From assembly GCA_965263225.1 (NCBI GenBank), contig CBDHHG010000001.1, forward strand, positions 1,178,001-1,242,000: a DNA stretch of 64,000 nucleotides. Direction: 5' to 3'. Both the position numbers and the translations under genes were made by a program. Shown one piece after another: positions 55,786-63,992 of the stretch; the first letter of the stretch is position 1, and each line of letters begins with the position of its first letter. A model generated the notes under the pieces. The model saw only the letters and a program-made list of their open reading frames with translations, had not been told where the DNA came from and searched no databases. This DNA comes from DT-111 sp965263225 (lineage in GTDB: Bacteria; Bacteroidota; Bacteroidia; Chitinophagales; Saprospiraceae).

Positions 55786-55858
55786 GCTCCTGTCGTCTAG
55801 TGGTCCAGGACATCTCACTTTCCATGAGAGAACACGGGTTCGATTCCCGTCAGGAGTT
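55786..55858 (+). tRNA. tRNA-Glu (TTC), probable integration target
   Basis: The acceptor GCTCCTG pairs with CAGGAGT (first pair G-T). D-arm GTC/GAC is present, anticodon stem TCTCA/TGAGA closes loop CTTTCCA with TTC, and T-arm is ACGGG-TTCGATT-CCCGT. A tyrosine recombinase starts 182 bp downstream, so the 3' half is the likely attachment core. No second copy of it was seen to the right within the window. Confidence 0.9.
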
Positions 55859-55924
55859 CTATTACGAGGAACCATAAGTCGCTGAAAATTTGTGACTTAT
55901 GGTTTTTCTGTTTGTAATCAGCGA

Positions 55925-56040
55925 GTTATCTTTGTTTTTCACCTGATTTTTCTTTGTCTTTCCTTATCTTTCTATATCTTTTTTTAACTATTTTCTCTAA
56001 GCTTTTTCTAAGACTTTCACAATTTTCTAAGTTTTTCTCT
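55925..56040 (+). promoter_or_regulatory. Pyrimidine-rich tract with repeated CTAAG before the integrase
   Basis: The 116 bp before the integrase start are almost purely T and C on the + strand. They contain three copies of YTCTAAG (near 55995, 56007 and 56027) and several ATCTTT/TCTTT repeats. Short direct repeats next to an integrase gene and attachment site could be arm-type binding sites. Confidence 0.4.
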
Positions 56041-57210
56041 ATGACTGTAAAAGCGGTGCTCTGGACCTATGAACCCAAGAAGAACGGGACCTGTAACATT
56101 AAGATATATGTAAATATAGAGGGTAAGAAGAAATATTTCCGTACAAAACTCTCGGTTTTGCCAGAAGATTTTGACGCTAATAGGGGAGTGGTCAAGAAGT
56201 CTCATCCATCTTTCCAACTCTACAATGCAACCATCAAGCATCAGATTATCGAATTAGAGCAGCATTTTTTGAAAGGTGGCGCTTTACAGAATATTGGAAG
56301 GAAGAGAAGTGGTAGCTATCTGGACTATCTGCGTAACTTCATTCGGGATACGGAGGCTGGAATAACAGGGATCTCATTGGTTACTTGTACCACTTATAAA
56401 TCAACGCTCACACGGCTAACCCAGTACTGCCAGCACGTGCAGATACAAGATCTGTCCTTTGATGATATCAATTTGGAGTTTTACGACAACTTCAAACGTT
56501 TTATTTTGGAAAACGAACTTGCAGGAATACCCGGCTTCAATGTTCATATCAAAAATATAAAAGCCAGTATGCGCTTGGCCATGGATAAGCGTATGCATAG
56601 CAATACAGAATTTCAGCACAAACTCTTCCGGAAAATACCTGTCAAAACGAATAAGATCTATTTGACCGAAGAGGAAATACAACAACTGGAAAACCTAGAT
56701 ATCTCACATGATGAACACCTGAGTCGTGAGAAAGATCGCTTTCTAATCAGTTACTACTTCTTGACCAGATATAGCGACAGTATTCGCCTTCGCCGTAAAG
56801 ACTTCTTTGAAAGAAACCATAAGTTCTATTTGCGTTATTTCCAGAAGAAGACGAACAAGGAATGCGTAGTACCAGTCAAACCTTCTGCCTGGAGTATCCT
56901 CGAAAAACGGGATTTCAATCTCTCTGGTGATACGAATCAAGAGGCTAATCGAAAACTAAAGACGATAGCCGCCATGGCCGGTATCCATACATCTGTGAAT
57001 GAAGGAGATCGATCGGGGCCTAAGTGGCAATTTGTCACTACACATACAGCTAGAAGGAGTGCTGCCACACATTTGGCTTTACAAGGAGTAAACCTAAAGA
57101 TTATTGCAGATTTGGGTGGATGGGAAAAGATAGAGACGCTGAGAAGCTACTTGAGGGCCTCTGGCCTGGATAGTGCTGAAGTGGCAAAAGATTTAGATTT
57201 CTTTCAATAA
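56041..57210 (+). CDS. Tyrosine recombinase / integrase
   Basis: The frame is open from TTG 55954, but that extension is encoded by the T-rich tract; ATG 56041 (MTVKAVLWTYEPKKNGTC) starts the arm-binding domain, giving 389 residues. A SAM-like core-binding domain lies at about 90-200. The catalytic residues are visible: Arg in LTRYSDSIRLR (about 243), HTARR (about 335), Trp in GGWEKIETL (about 359) and the Tyr nucleophile in RSYLRAS (about 369). This is the Bacteroidota mobile-element type. It lies next to tRNA-Glu and probably integrates and excises the element to its right. Confidence 0.93.
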   Translation: MTVKAVLWTYEPKKNGTCNIKIYVNIEGKKKYFRTKLSVLPEDFDANRGVVKKSHPSFQLYNATIKHQIIELEQHFLKGGALQNIGRKRSGSYLDYLRNFIRDTEAGITGISLVTCTTYKSTLTRLTQYCQHVQIQDLSFDDINLEFYDNFKRFILENELAGIPGFNVHIKNIKASMRLAMDKRMHSNTEFQHKLFRKIPVKTNKIYLTEEEIQQLENLDISHDEHLSREKDRFLISYYFLTRYSDSIRLRRKDFFERNHKFYLRYFQKKTNKECVVPVKPSAWSILEKRDFNLSGDTNQEANRKLKTIAAMAGIHTSVNEGDRSGPKWQFVTTHTARRSAATHLALQGVNLKIIADLGGWEKIETLRSYLRASGLDSAEVAKDLDFFQ

Positions 57211-57229
57211 AAAAATCGAAAGCGCTTCG
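57207..57229 (-). terminator. Terminator of the SUMF1-type gene
   Basis: On the minus strand CGAA-GCGCT-TTCG is followed by ATTTTTTT. It ends leftward transcription just before the integrase stop. Confidence 0.5.
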
Positions 57230-57266
57230 CGTTTAAAAAGGATAAAAGAGTAAAAGGGACCAAGGG

Positions 57267-58055
57267 TTAGTACCGGGAAACGCGAAAACCAATATTCATG
57301 TACCTGATATCGGTAGTGCTTCTTGTGCGATCCGAAACGCGACAAAAACTATCATTGCCGTTCCAAGACCCACCACGAACCACGCGACGTTTCTGATCCC
57401 CGCCTTTAATCCATGCTGAGCCATCTTTCGGTGCGCCCTCGTAATTCTCATGCCAATGATCTGCGCACCACTCCCATACATTCCCACTCATGTCATATAA
57501 ATCCAATGGATTAGGATACTTCAAGCCAACAGGCTTGGTTTGTCCATGACTATTTCCAGTATGCCAGCCTACCTCGCTTAAGTGATTGCTTCCCGAATAC
57601 TGGAAATTATGCTTATTGCTACCTCCCTTAGCTGCATATTCCCATTCCGATTCACTAGGCAACCGAAAATTTTTCCCCGTCTTTTCACTTAACCAATTAC
57701 AATAAGCCCTAGCACCATACCAACTCACATAGATCATAGGGTGATTTTCCTGACCTCTGATACAAGCAAAACCTCCTTTAACTTGCTCAATCCCACAATT
57801 CACTCCATTATAACTAACATTAATATTGACCCAAGTAGTACCTCCTTCTGCTTGATTACCCTTTTCATGCAAGAAGGGAAGGAATTGTTGGTTCGTAATG
57901 GGGTAGCGTCCGAGGTAGAAGGAAGGGACAGCGACTCTATGGATGAGCTGTTCTAGATAACTTTTATTACTTCCCATTTCAAATTCCCCACCTTTTATTG
58001 CAATGAGTTCTGGTAGGAGGCCGGTTGATATGGGTTGAGAAGCGGTATTGGTCAT
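57267..58055 (-). CDS. FGE/SUMF1-domain protein
   Basis: The 262-residue protein is one formylglycine-generating-enzyme-like domain (C-type-lectin fold): GGEFEMGSNKSYLEQLIHRV, YLGRYPITNQQFLPFL, NHPMIYVSWYGARAYCNWLS, FRLPSESEWEYAAKGG, DMSGNVWEWCADHW and RRVVRGGSWNGND. The C-terminus CRVSDRTRSTTDIRYMNIGF has the shape of diversity-generating-retroelement target regions. The redox Cys pair of true FGE is not evident. It lacks a signal peptide. A leftward terminator ends it. Confidence 0.88.
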   Translation of the reverse strand: MTNTASQPISTGLLPELIAIKGGEFEMGSNKSYLEQLIHRVAVPSFYLGRYPITNQQFLPFLHEKGNQAEGGTTWVNINVSYNGVNCGIEQVKGGFACIRGQENHPMIYVSWYGARAYCNWLSEKTGKNFRLPSESEWEYAAKGGSNKHNFQYSGSNHLSEVGWHTGNSHGQTKPVGLKYPNPLDLYDMSGNVWEWCADHWHENYEGAPKDGSAWIKGGDQKRRVVRGGSWNGNDSFCRVSDRTRSTTDIRYMNIGFRVSRY

Positions 58056-58123
58056 CCTGGATGATTAGATTTTTGCATTTATAAATATAGGACTTTTGCC
58101 CGCTTAGTGAAACTATAGGTACA

Positions 58124-58231
58124 TCACAATACCCGATTCGCCACAAAAATCCCCAGTGCAGTACCCGCCGCGATGACAACAATGACAATCAAAGCAGCCA
58201 TCAAATCAAATTTTCTGTTTGGTTGTTCCAT
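58124..58231 (-). CDS. Small single-span membrane protein (35 aa)
   Basis: ATG 58231 opens a 35-residue frame with a polar start (MEQPNRKFDLM) and one hydrophobic helix of about 20 residues. It lies 7 bp past the stop of the polyvalent protein gene on the same strand and so probably belongs to that operon. I do not recognise it; holin-like or anchor roles are possible. Confidence 0.5.
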   Translation of the reverse strand: MEQPNRKFDLMAALIVIVVIAAGTALGIFVANRVL

Positions 58232-58238
58232 GATGATA

Positions 58239-61200
58239 TTATTTTATGCCTAGTAAATTAAGGATGCGAGCTCGCTTTACTTTACGAGCTAGGATAGTCG
58301 GTTTTGCTCCTCCGGCGATATCAACGCCAACTAGATCGTAGCGGCCTGGCTGTTGCGCCCAGCGCAGGAGGTTATTGAGATTCGGAGCTAGGACGCGCTT
58401 ATTGGTGCTGAGGATATCCGTTAGTGCGCCCCGGTAACTTTGCACCAGGGGCCGAATCATAATGCCCAATTGGATAATCTCAACTTCCGAGACTTGTACG
58501 CCATCTTTTCTAGCTCGATTAAGCTTGGTGCGAATGATTTGGATATAGTCTTTTTCGGTATAGGCTTGCTCGTAGGTATCCCAGAGTTCATCGGCTGACT
58601 TTTTCTTATTCTCTGGCTTGGCTTGCCGCAAGCGGATCTGATCTACCTCTTTTTCTACTTGCTTGACCGTAGCACTAAATAGATCCATTTGAGCGAGGCC
58701 ACCTTTAACCATTTTGCCCTTTTGCTGAGCTAAGGCTAGCTTTTGTTTGCGTAGGGCTTGTAGTTGCTCATTGAGGTTTTGGGTTTGCTGGTCAGCTTCT
58801 TTTTGTAGCGTGCTGTAATCTGCTTGTTCCGGAGATACATATTGGGGATGACTAGGGGTATTGAAACGATCTTTGAGTTCCTGTTTTTTGGATTCTAGTA
58901 CCTTGATTTGGCTATCCAGCTCTTTCATCTGGGCTTCATACTCCGATTCTCCCTTGGTTTTGTGCTGGATGCGTTTTAGATTGAGGGCCTGGGTGGGCTT
59001 GAAATCCAGGGTCTGTACCAAGGCTCTAATGCGCTCGATCCAGGTATCCTTGCGGCTGATACTCGGCTTTTTGGCTTGGAATTGTTCAAGTAAGAAATCA
59101 TACATTTCATTTTCATGAGCCTGAGTCAAGACCTCAAATTGTCTTCTAGCCTCACCAATCCAATCGGCTATTTTCTCAAGATTTTGCTGGGTGAGTTTAT
59201 CGCTATTATCAGCTAGAGCGATTAGCGCATTGACTGTTTTTCCATCCGGATTAAGATGTGCCAAGTTGACAATGTAGCGCCAATTCTTGCCTTCCAGTTT
59301 TTTAGCTTGCTGGCTAACTTCTTTTAAAGCCGCTCCTTGCTGGATTTTTTGGCGATACAGCTTAGCCCGCTCCAAAGGGGTTTCCAGGGTGCGATTAGCA
59401 TTGGATAACTCTTTAGCATAAGTAATGGCCTCTTTTTGGCTGCCTTGAAACCAACGGGCACTGATCCGATATTTACCTGCCTTTTTCACCCCGGCCAGTC
59501 GGTGATGCCCCGCTAGTAAGTAGGTTTTACCATCCTTGGGGTCTTTCCAAATGACGATAGGATCAAATTGGTTGGGATCAAAGTTCTCAGCGATTTCATC
59601 GACAATGGCTTGATTGAGACTGGCTCGATTTTGAAAGCGTTGTTCGTCCAACTTGATATCGCTGATCTTGATCCAGATAACCGGATTATCCTCAAGCATT
59701 TGATCCTGTAGTACGGCTTTGGATACGGGCTTACCTTCTTGCAGCGCAGCCAGTACACTAGCTCGATGATCTTTGATGTATCGCAGGGTGATAGCTTTAT
59801 CTATATTCCAGGTTCCTCCGGTCCGTTTATCCACTGGCCAATCACCACTCCAATGACTTACATGATCGACAAAATCAGTATAGTACTTTTCTGCCAAGGC
59901 ATATCCATCTCCACGCAGATAAACATATTCTTTTAGGCGCATCTGCCAAGGTGCTTGATCCTGCGTTTTAGCTGGCTTTTGCGGCTTTTCTGCTGGAATC
60001 GATTTAGGTGGCTCTGCTTGTCCTTCTTCCTTATCGATGGCCACCATGATGGTCCTTACACCCGTTGATCGAAAAGCACTTTTGAAAGCCCCCTCCGGAT
60101 TTTCCTCGGTGTAGGCCCCGATTTCCTCTAGCCAGTTGCGGAAATCTTTGATTTTTTGTCGGGTGGATCCTTCCCCCTTATTTCCGGCCATGATGGCTAC
60201 CAGGCGCCCACCCGGTTTAAGTAGCGAATAGGCATGACGGACATGGTCGATATCTTGCAATCGCTCAAAGGGCGGATTCATAATGATTTTATCAAACCGC
60301 TTTTCCTGATACTGGAGGAAATCCGTTTTGATGACTTCATAGCCCTTTTCTTTGAGGGCTTCGGCTAGATCAAAATAGTCTTCTATGAGGGTGAGGGCAT
60401 TGTCTGGATGTTTTTCGGAGATGATATCGGCAATATGTCCTAGACCGGCTGAAGGCTCTAAAAGGGTGTCGTCTGCATCAATATCGGCTAGACTCAGCAT
60501 ACGGATAACCAAAGGGCGAGGGGTGGGAAAAAAGCCCGGTATTTTCTTACCGACAAATTGCCGTTCCAGCTTCTTAATCAGCTTGGCTCTTTCTTCTTCG
60601 GGACTTAATGTGGAGACCTGGGCATATTGATGGTATTCTCGTAGGGCCGTTTTTAAGGTAGGTAAATTGGTAAGGCCCATTCTTTGGATGCGGTCATATT
60701 GCTCCAGGCCATTTTTAAGCCATTCTCGATCCACTTTGCTTTTGACGATGGGAATGATGGCCCTAATATCTGCAATGGCATCTCGCTTAAAGGAAACCAT
60801 CCATTGACCCTTTTTGACAGATACCGCCGCTTGATACAGGCGCTTGGCGCGCATTTTTTGTCCTCTAATGGCTGCTAGTTCATTAGCTAGCCTCCGGAGG
60901 CGCTCCCAGTGATAGGATGGATAGGGATAAGTAACAAACTCAATATCTTGATCAAAATCAGCCTTCCACTCATTGTAAGGCACCTCTTGCTTCCGCATTC
61001 GGTTGTAGTTAGCCCGAAAGAGGATATTTCTAAGTGTATCCAATTGTACGGCACTATCAATCCGGCTGAGGTACTTGATTTCTTTGTTTTGTAGGGCTTT
61101 AGCGATGCTGCGGAGTACTTTAGCTACATAGATCTTGGCTTCTGCATCGGCTTCAACACCAGCGGCTATCCTAGCTCTACGGGCCGTATTGGTTTTCCGA

Positions 61201-62096
61201 TCTGCGGTTAGTTTTTCCCTTCCTTTCTCTTCCCAATTATCGGCCATCTCCAACAGTCTTTCACTGACGGAGGATTGCTTCTTGGCCGCTTTTTGAGCTA
61301 CTTTCTCGGCTCGATCTACATTCCCCTCTTTGAGGGACATAAATTGCTGAGCCGCTTCGGCAGTTTTAAACTGAAAACCGGGAATGGCTCCACCTTTGGC
61401 ATAACTGGAGTAATAGCCCCCCAACATTTTGGCCTTACTATTTAGCTCACGGTATTTGTCTTTCTCTACTCTTTGGGATAATTGCACCACCCAGAGATCA
61501 TGCCCCTTTTTGGTGTGTGTGGTTTGTTGTAGGGAGAATTCGATATCCTTGAGCTCGACCCGCTTGACTGCCGCCTTAGTCTTAGCTTGCTTTGCTTGCT
61601 CTTGCAATGTTCGATCGGCAATTAAAGCTTCATACTGGGCTTCCTGATCCGGACTTAGGGCATCAGCTCCTTTGTACCGCACAAATTGCTTGAACTCCTC
61701 AATGGTCTCTGGATTAGTGAGGGCTTTTTCAAAGGCGGCCTTTTTGGCCTTTTGATCTTTGGCGTACTGATCTAATTGTTCTTGGGTTTGAGATTCAATG
61801 ACTCGCCTCAGGGCTTGCTCATAGGACTCAGACATAGAATAGGATAGCATGCCTGAGGTAATCCTGAAAGAGCCAATCAATTGTTGGTAATAGTTATCAA
61901 CTAAGTCGGCTTTTTTGGATGAGCGATAATAGAGGAATTTTCGCTTTAGGTCAACCACCTTGTAGAGCTTGCTGATTTCAGCTTTTAAGGCTTCTTTACT
62001 AGCTATAGCTTTAGCAAAATGTTCCTTTAGCTCCTGGATGGTGATCTTGCCAGCAGGAATCAATTTCAGAAAGTCGCGGAGGGATTGGTAAGTCAT
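58239..62096 (-). CDS. Polyvalent mobile-element protein: N6-adenine methylase fused to a ParB-like domain
   Basis: The 1285-residue protein has long charged helical regions (about 1-470 and 950-1220) around two recognisable domains. A SAM-dependent DNA adenine methylase is at about 530-710 (LLEPSAGLGHIADII, then IIMNPPFERLQDIDH with NPPF near 605). A ParB/sulfiredoxin-like domain is at about 800-900 (WIKISDIKLDEQRF, KTYLLAGHHRLAGV, ANRTLETPLERAKLYRQ). Such polyvalent proteins enter with phage or conjugative DNA and shield it from host defence. This fits an element with a nearby integrase. Confidence 0.85.
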   Translation of the reverse strand: MTYQSLRDFLKLIPAGKITIQELKEHFAKAIASKEALKAEISKLYKVVDLKRKFLYYRSSKKADLVDNYYQQLIGSFRITSGMLSYSMSESYEQALRRVIESQTQEQLDQYAKDQKAKKAAFEKALTNPETIEEFKQFVRYKGADALSPDQEAQYEALIADRTLQEQAKQAKTKAAVKRVELKDIEFSLQQTTHTKKGHDLWVVQLSQRVEKDKYRELNSKAKMLGGYYSSYAKGGAIPGFQFKTAEAAQQFMSLKEGNVDRAEKVAQKAAKKQSSVSERLLEMADNWEEKGREKLTADRKTNTARRARIAAGVEADAEAKIYVAKVLRSIAKALQNKEIKYLSRIDSAVQLDTLRNILFRANYNRMRKQEVPYNEWKADFDQDIEFVTYPYPSYHWERLRRLANELAAIRGQKMRAKRLYQAAVSVKKGQWMVSFKRDAIADIRAIIPIVKSKVDREWLKNGLEQYDRIQRMGLTNLPTLKTALREYHQYAQVSTLSPEEERAKLIKKLERQFVGKKIPGFFPTPRPLVIRMLSLADIDADDTLLEPSAGLGHIADIISEKHPDNALTLIEDYFDLAEALKEKGYEVIKTDFLQYQEKRFDKIIMNPPFERLQDIDHVRHAYSLLKPGGRLVAIMAGNKGEGSTRQKIKDFRNWLEEIGAYTEENPEGAFKSAFRSTGVRTIMVAIDKEEGQAEPPKSIPAEKPQKPAKTQDQAPWQMRLKEYVYLRGDGYALAEKYYTDFVDHVSHWSGDWPVDKRTGGTWNIDKAITLRYIKDHRASVLAALQEGKPVSKAVLQDQMLEDNPVIWIKISDIKLDEQRFQNRASLNQAIVDEIAENFDPNQFDPIVIWKDPKDGKTYLLAGHHRLAGVKKAGKYRISARWFQGSQKEAITYAKELSNANRTLETPLERAKLYRQKIQQGAALKEVSQQAKKLEGKNWRYIVNLAHLNPDGKTVNALIALADNSDKLTQQNLEKIADWIGEARRQFEVLTQAHENEMYDFLLEQFQAKKPSISRKDTWIERIRALVQTLDFKPTQALNLKRIQHKTKGESEYEAQMKELDSQIKVLESKKQELKDRFNTPSHPQYVSPEQADYSTLQKEADQQTQNLNEQLQALRKQKLALAQQKGKMVKGGLAQMDLFSATVKQVEKEVDQIRLRQAKPENKKKSADELWDTYEQAYTEKDYIQIIRTKLNRARKDGVQVSEVEIIQLGIMIRPLVQSYRGALTDILSTNKRVLAPNLNNLLRWAQQPGRYDLVGVDIAGGAKPTILARKVKRARILNLLGIK

Positions 62097-62112
62097 AGTT
62101 GCTAATCAGGGG

Positions 62113-62144
62113 GCTAACCTGGCCCAAAACCAGGTTAGCTTTTT
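62113..62144 (+). terminator. Perfect hairpin with T-run, opposite to the flanking genes
   Basis: GCTAACCTGG (62113-62122) pairs perfectly with CCAGGTTAGC (62130-62139), followed by TTTTT on the + strand. Both neighbouring genes read leftward, and on their strand no T-run follows the hairpin. It may block antisense transcription or act as an mRNA stability element between the two genes. Confidence 0.6.
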
Positions 62145-62156
62145 ACTTGGGAAAGA

Positions 62157-62543
62157 CTAGGCAGCTTCTTTCTCCCCAGTCACAATTTCCTTGATGGCAT
62201 CCCCAGCGATGACTAAGCCATAAAAGGCACGCTGATAGCGTTCATCATAGACCACCTCGCCAAACATTTCGGCTAGTTCTTCAATTTCAGTTTGATTCAG
62301 ATCTCCCAATTCTTTTGGGATCAAACTGGCTCCATTGATGGCCGTTGGCAGCTTGGTGAGTGGATCAATGAAGTTGAGTACATCATTGGGGAAATCTACT
62401 TTGCCATTGTCTGCTACGCTCGTCTCATACGCCTTTTTGACGGAGACGACCGCACCAAACATTTCTGAGGTTTCCTTGATGCCATACTCGTTGATTTTAA
62501 CCTGCTTTCCAGCACTCGGCTGATTCGATTGATTTGTTTTCAT
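62157..62543 (-). CDS. Mobile-element protein of unknown function (128 aa)
   Basis: I do not recognise this acidic cytoplasmic protein (KINEYGIKETSEMFGAVVSV, IEELAEMFGEVVYDERY). The phrase EMFG(A/E)VV occurs twice, near residues 28 and 94, hinting at an internal duplication. It lies between the subtilase and polyvalent-protein genes on the same strand, with short spacers, so the three are probably one operon. Confidence 0.65.
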   Translation of the reverse strand: MKTNQSNQPSAGKQVKINEYGIKETSEMFGAVVSVKKAYETSVADNGKVDFPNDVLNFIDPLTKLPTAINGASLIPKELGDLNQTEIEELAEMFGEVVYDERYQRAFYGLVIAGDAIKEIVTGEKEAA

Positions 62544-62579
62544 AGCTATGTTTTGAAAATGATTAAATGTGTGTTGTGG

Positions 62580-63992
62580 TTAGATGGCTAGTTCTTCGAA
62601 GTTCTCTGGAACGAGGAAGGTAGCCACTGGAATGCGCTTGATGTTGCGCAGCTTTCTGCGATAGGCAGCAGCAGGAATGATGAGGCTACGCCCTTGTTCA
62701 TCAAAGCCGGTGAGTTGATGGATAGATACTTCCAGCTTTTTGCCTACGATTAATTCCAGGAAGCGGCCTGCCCAGTAGAGGGCATCGGCAAAGTCTTTTC
62801 CATCCGAGATAATCAAACCTCGACGGTGGAAATAGGCTTTTACGGCCTCTTGCAATTGGTCGATGGCCTCCGGACTGACTAGATTGGTGGCTAGTTCAAT
62901 CTCTAGTCCAGTGATGTGGATTTTTTGGAGTTTTTGACCCGTGATGGTCCGCCACCACATGCTATAGACTTCTCCGATCGGAACGATTAAATTTCTTTCT
63001 TCTCTAGTGGGTGGTTCGATGGGTTCTTCCTCTTCTGGTTCCTCCTGCTCAGGATCTCTTTCAAAGTAGATCGGTAAAATCGGGGTGCCGGATCCGGTGC
63101 GCAGATCTTTGCCCTCGTTGTAGACATCTTTGGCAAATTTGGCTAGATAATTCTCTAGCTCCCATTGATCTTTGATCTGTGGAAAATAGCTTAATAGCAA
63201 TGCCGCTACTCCTGCTACATGCGGGGTGGCCATGCTGGTTCCGGATAGATAGGCATAGCCTCCATTTTTATGGGTGGAATACACGCCCTCACCTGGTGCG
63301 CCTAAATCCACTTGTTCTCCGGCGGAGCTGAACACAGATGGGTTTTCAGATTTACCCACACTAGCAATGGTGATGACTTCCGGATAGCGACCGGGATAGT
63401 CCACTGTGTTTTGCCCTTGCTTGTAGCCAGAGTTTCCAGCCGCTGCAATCACAAAGCAGCCTTTGGCAATGGCATACTTAATCGCTTCGTATAAAACTGG
63501 AGCTCCATTCCTACCACCCAAGGAAAGTGAAATGATTTTCTTATGATCTTTGAACTGTCCTCCTAGCTGTAGATCCGCCACATAGCGAATGCCATTTGCC
63601 ACCCACTGCCAAGCGGCAGAGCCTTGGTCATTGAGCACTTTGATGGGGACTAGCTTGGCCTTAGGTGCTACCCCAATCACCCCTTGATCATTATCGATGG
63701 CGGCCGCAATGCCGGCACAATGGGTACCATGCCCATGTACATCTTCCAGGCTCTTACTATCCGAAAAGTTTTTGGCCAGTTTTGGAAGGGCATTCCCAGC
63801 TAGATCGGGATGATCAAATCGTCCAGCCGTATCCAGGATAAATATGATGGCCTTTTCCCCTTGGGTCTTTTTGTACACCTCATTAGCCTTAAGGTATTTA
63901 TGCCCCCAGTCCACAATTTGTTGGCCAGATTTAGCCAGGACGGGAAAGGCAAAATAGTCGGGAATCTGAATATCCCAATTAGTCTTTTTCAT
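62580..63992 (-). CDS. Subtilisin-like S8 serine peptidase without signal peptide
   Basis: The 470-residue protein has a complete triad: Asp in IFILDTAGRFDHPDL (about 52), His in GHGTHCAGIAAAI (about 88) and Ser in SGTSMATPHVAGVAAL (about 251), with the oxyanion Asn in AAAGNSGY (about 184). No export signal is seen, so it acts inside the cell or is delivered. After a Glu/Pro linker (about 310-330) comes an unknown C-terminal domain (about 335-470). The start is 8 bp from the right edge, so upstream genes of the operon are not visible. Confidence 0.9.
   Translation of the reverse strand: MKKTNWDIQIPDYFAFPVLAKSGQQIVDWGHKYLKANEVYKKTQGEKAIIFILDTAGRFDHPDLAGNALPKLAKNFSDSKSLEDVHGHGTHCAGIAAAIDNDQGVIGVAPKAKLVPIKVLNDQGSAAWQWVANGIRYVADLQLGGQFKDHKKIISLSLGGRNGAPVLYEAIKYAIAKGCFVIAAAGNSGYKQGQNTVDYPGRYPEVITIASVGKSENPSVFSSAGEQVDLGAPGEGVYSTHKNGGYAYLSGTSMATPHVAGVAALLLSYFPQIKDQWELENYLAKFAKDVYNEGKDLRTGSGTPILPIYFERDPEQEEPEEEEPIEPPTREERNLIVPIGEVYSMWWRTITGQKLQKIHITGLEIELATNLVSPEAIDQLQEAVKAYFHRRGLIISDGKDFADALYWAGRFLELIVGKKLEVSIHQLTGFDEQGRSLIIPAAAYRRKLRNIKRIPVATFLVPENFEELAI

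Noticed and set aside
55954..56040. N-terminal hydrophobic extension of the integrase from TTG 55954
   Set aside because: It is encoded by the T-rich tract, which gives artificial Phe/Leu residues; the domain begins at ATG 56041.
57211..58055. Complete diversity-generating retroelement
   Set aside because: Neither a reverse transcriptase nor a template repeat is present in the window; only the target-like C-terminus was kept as a finding.
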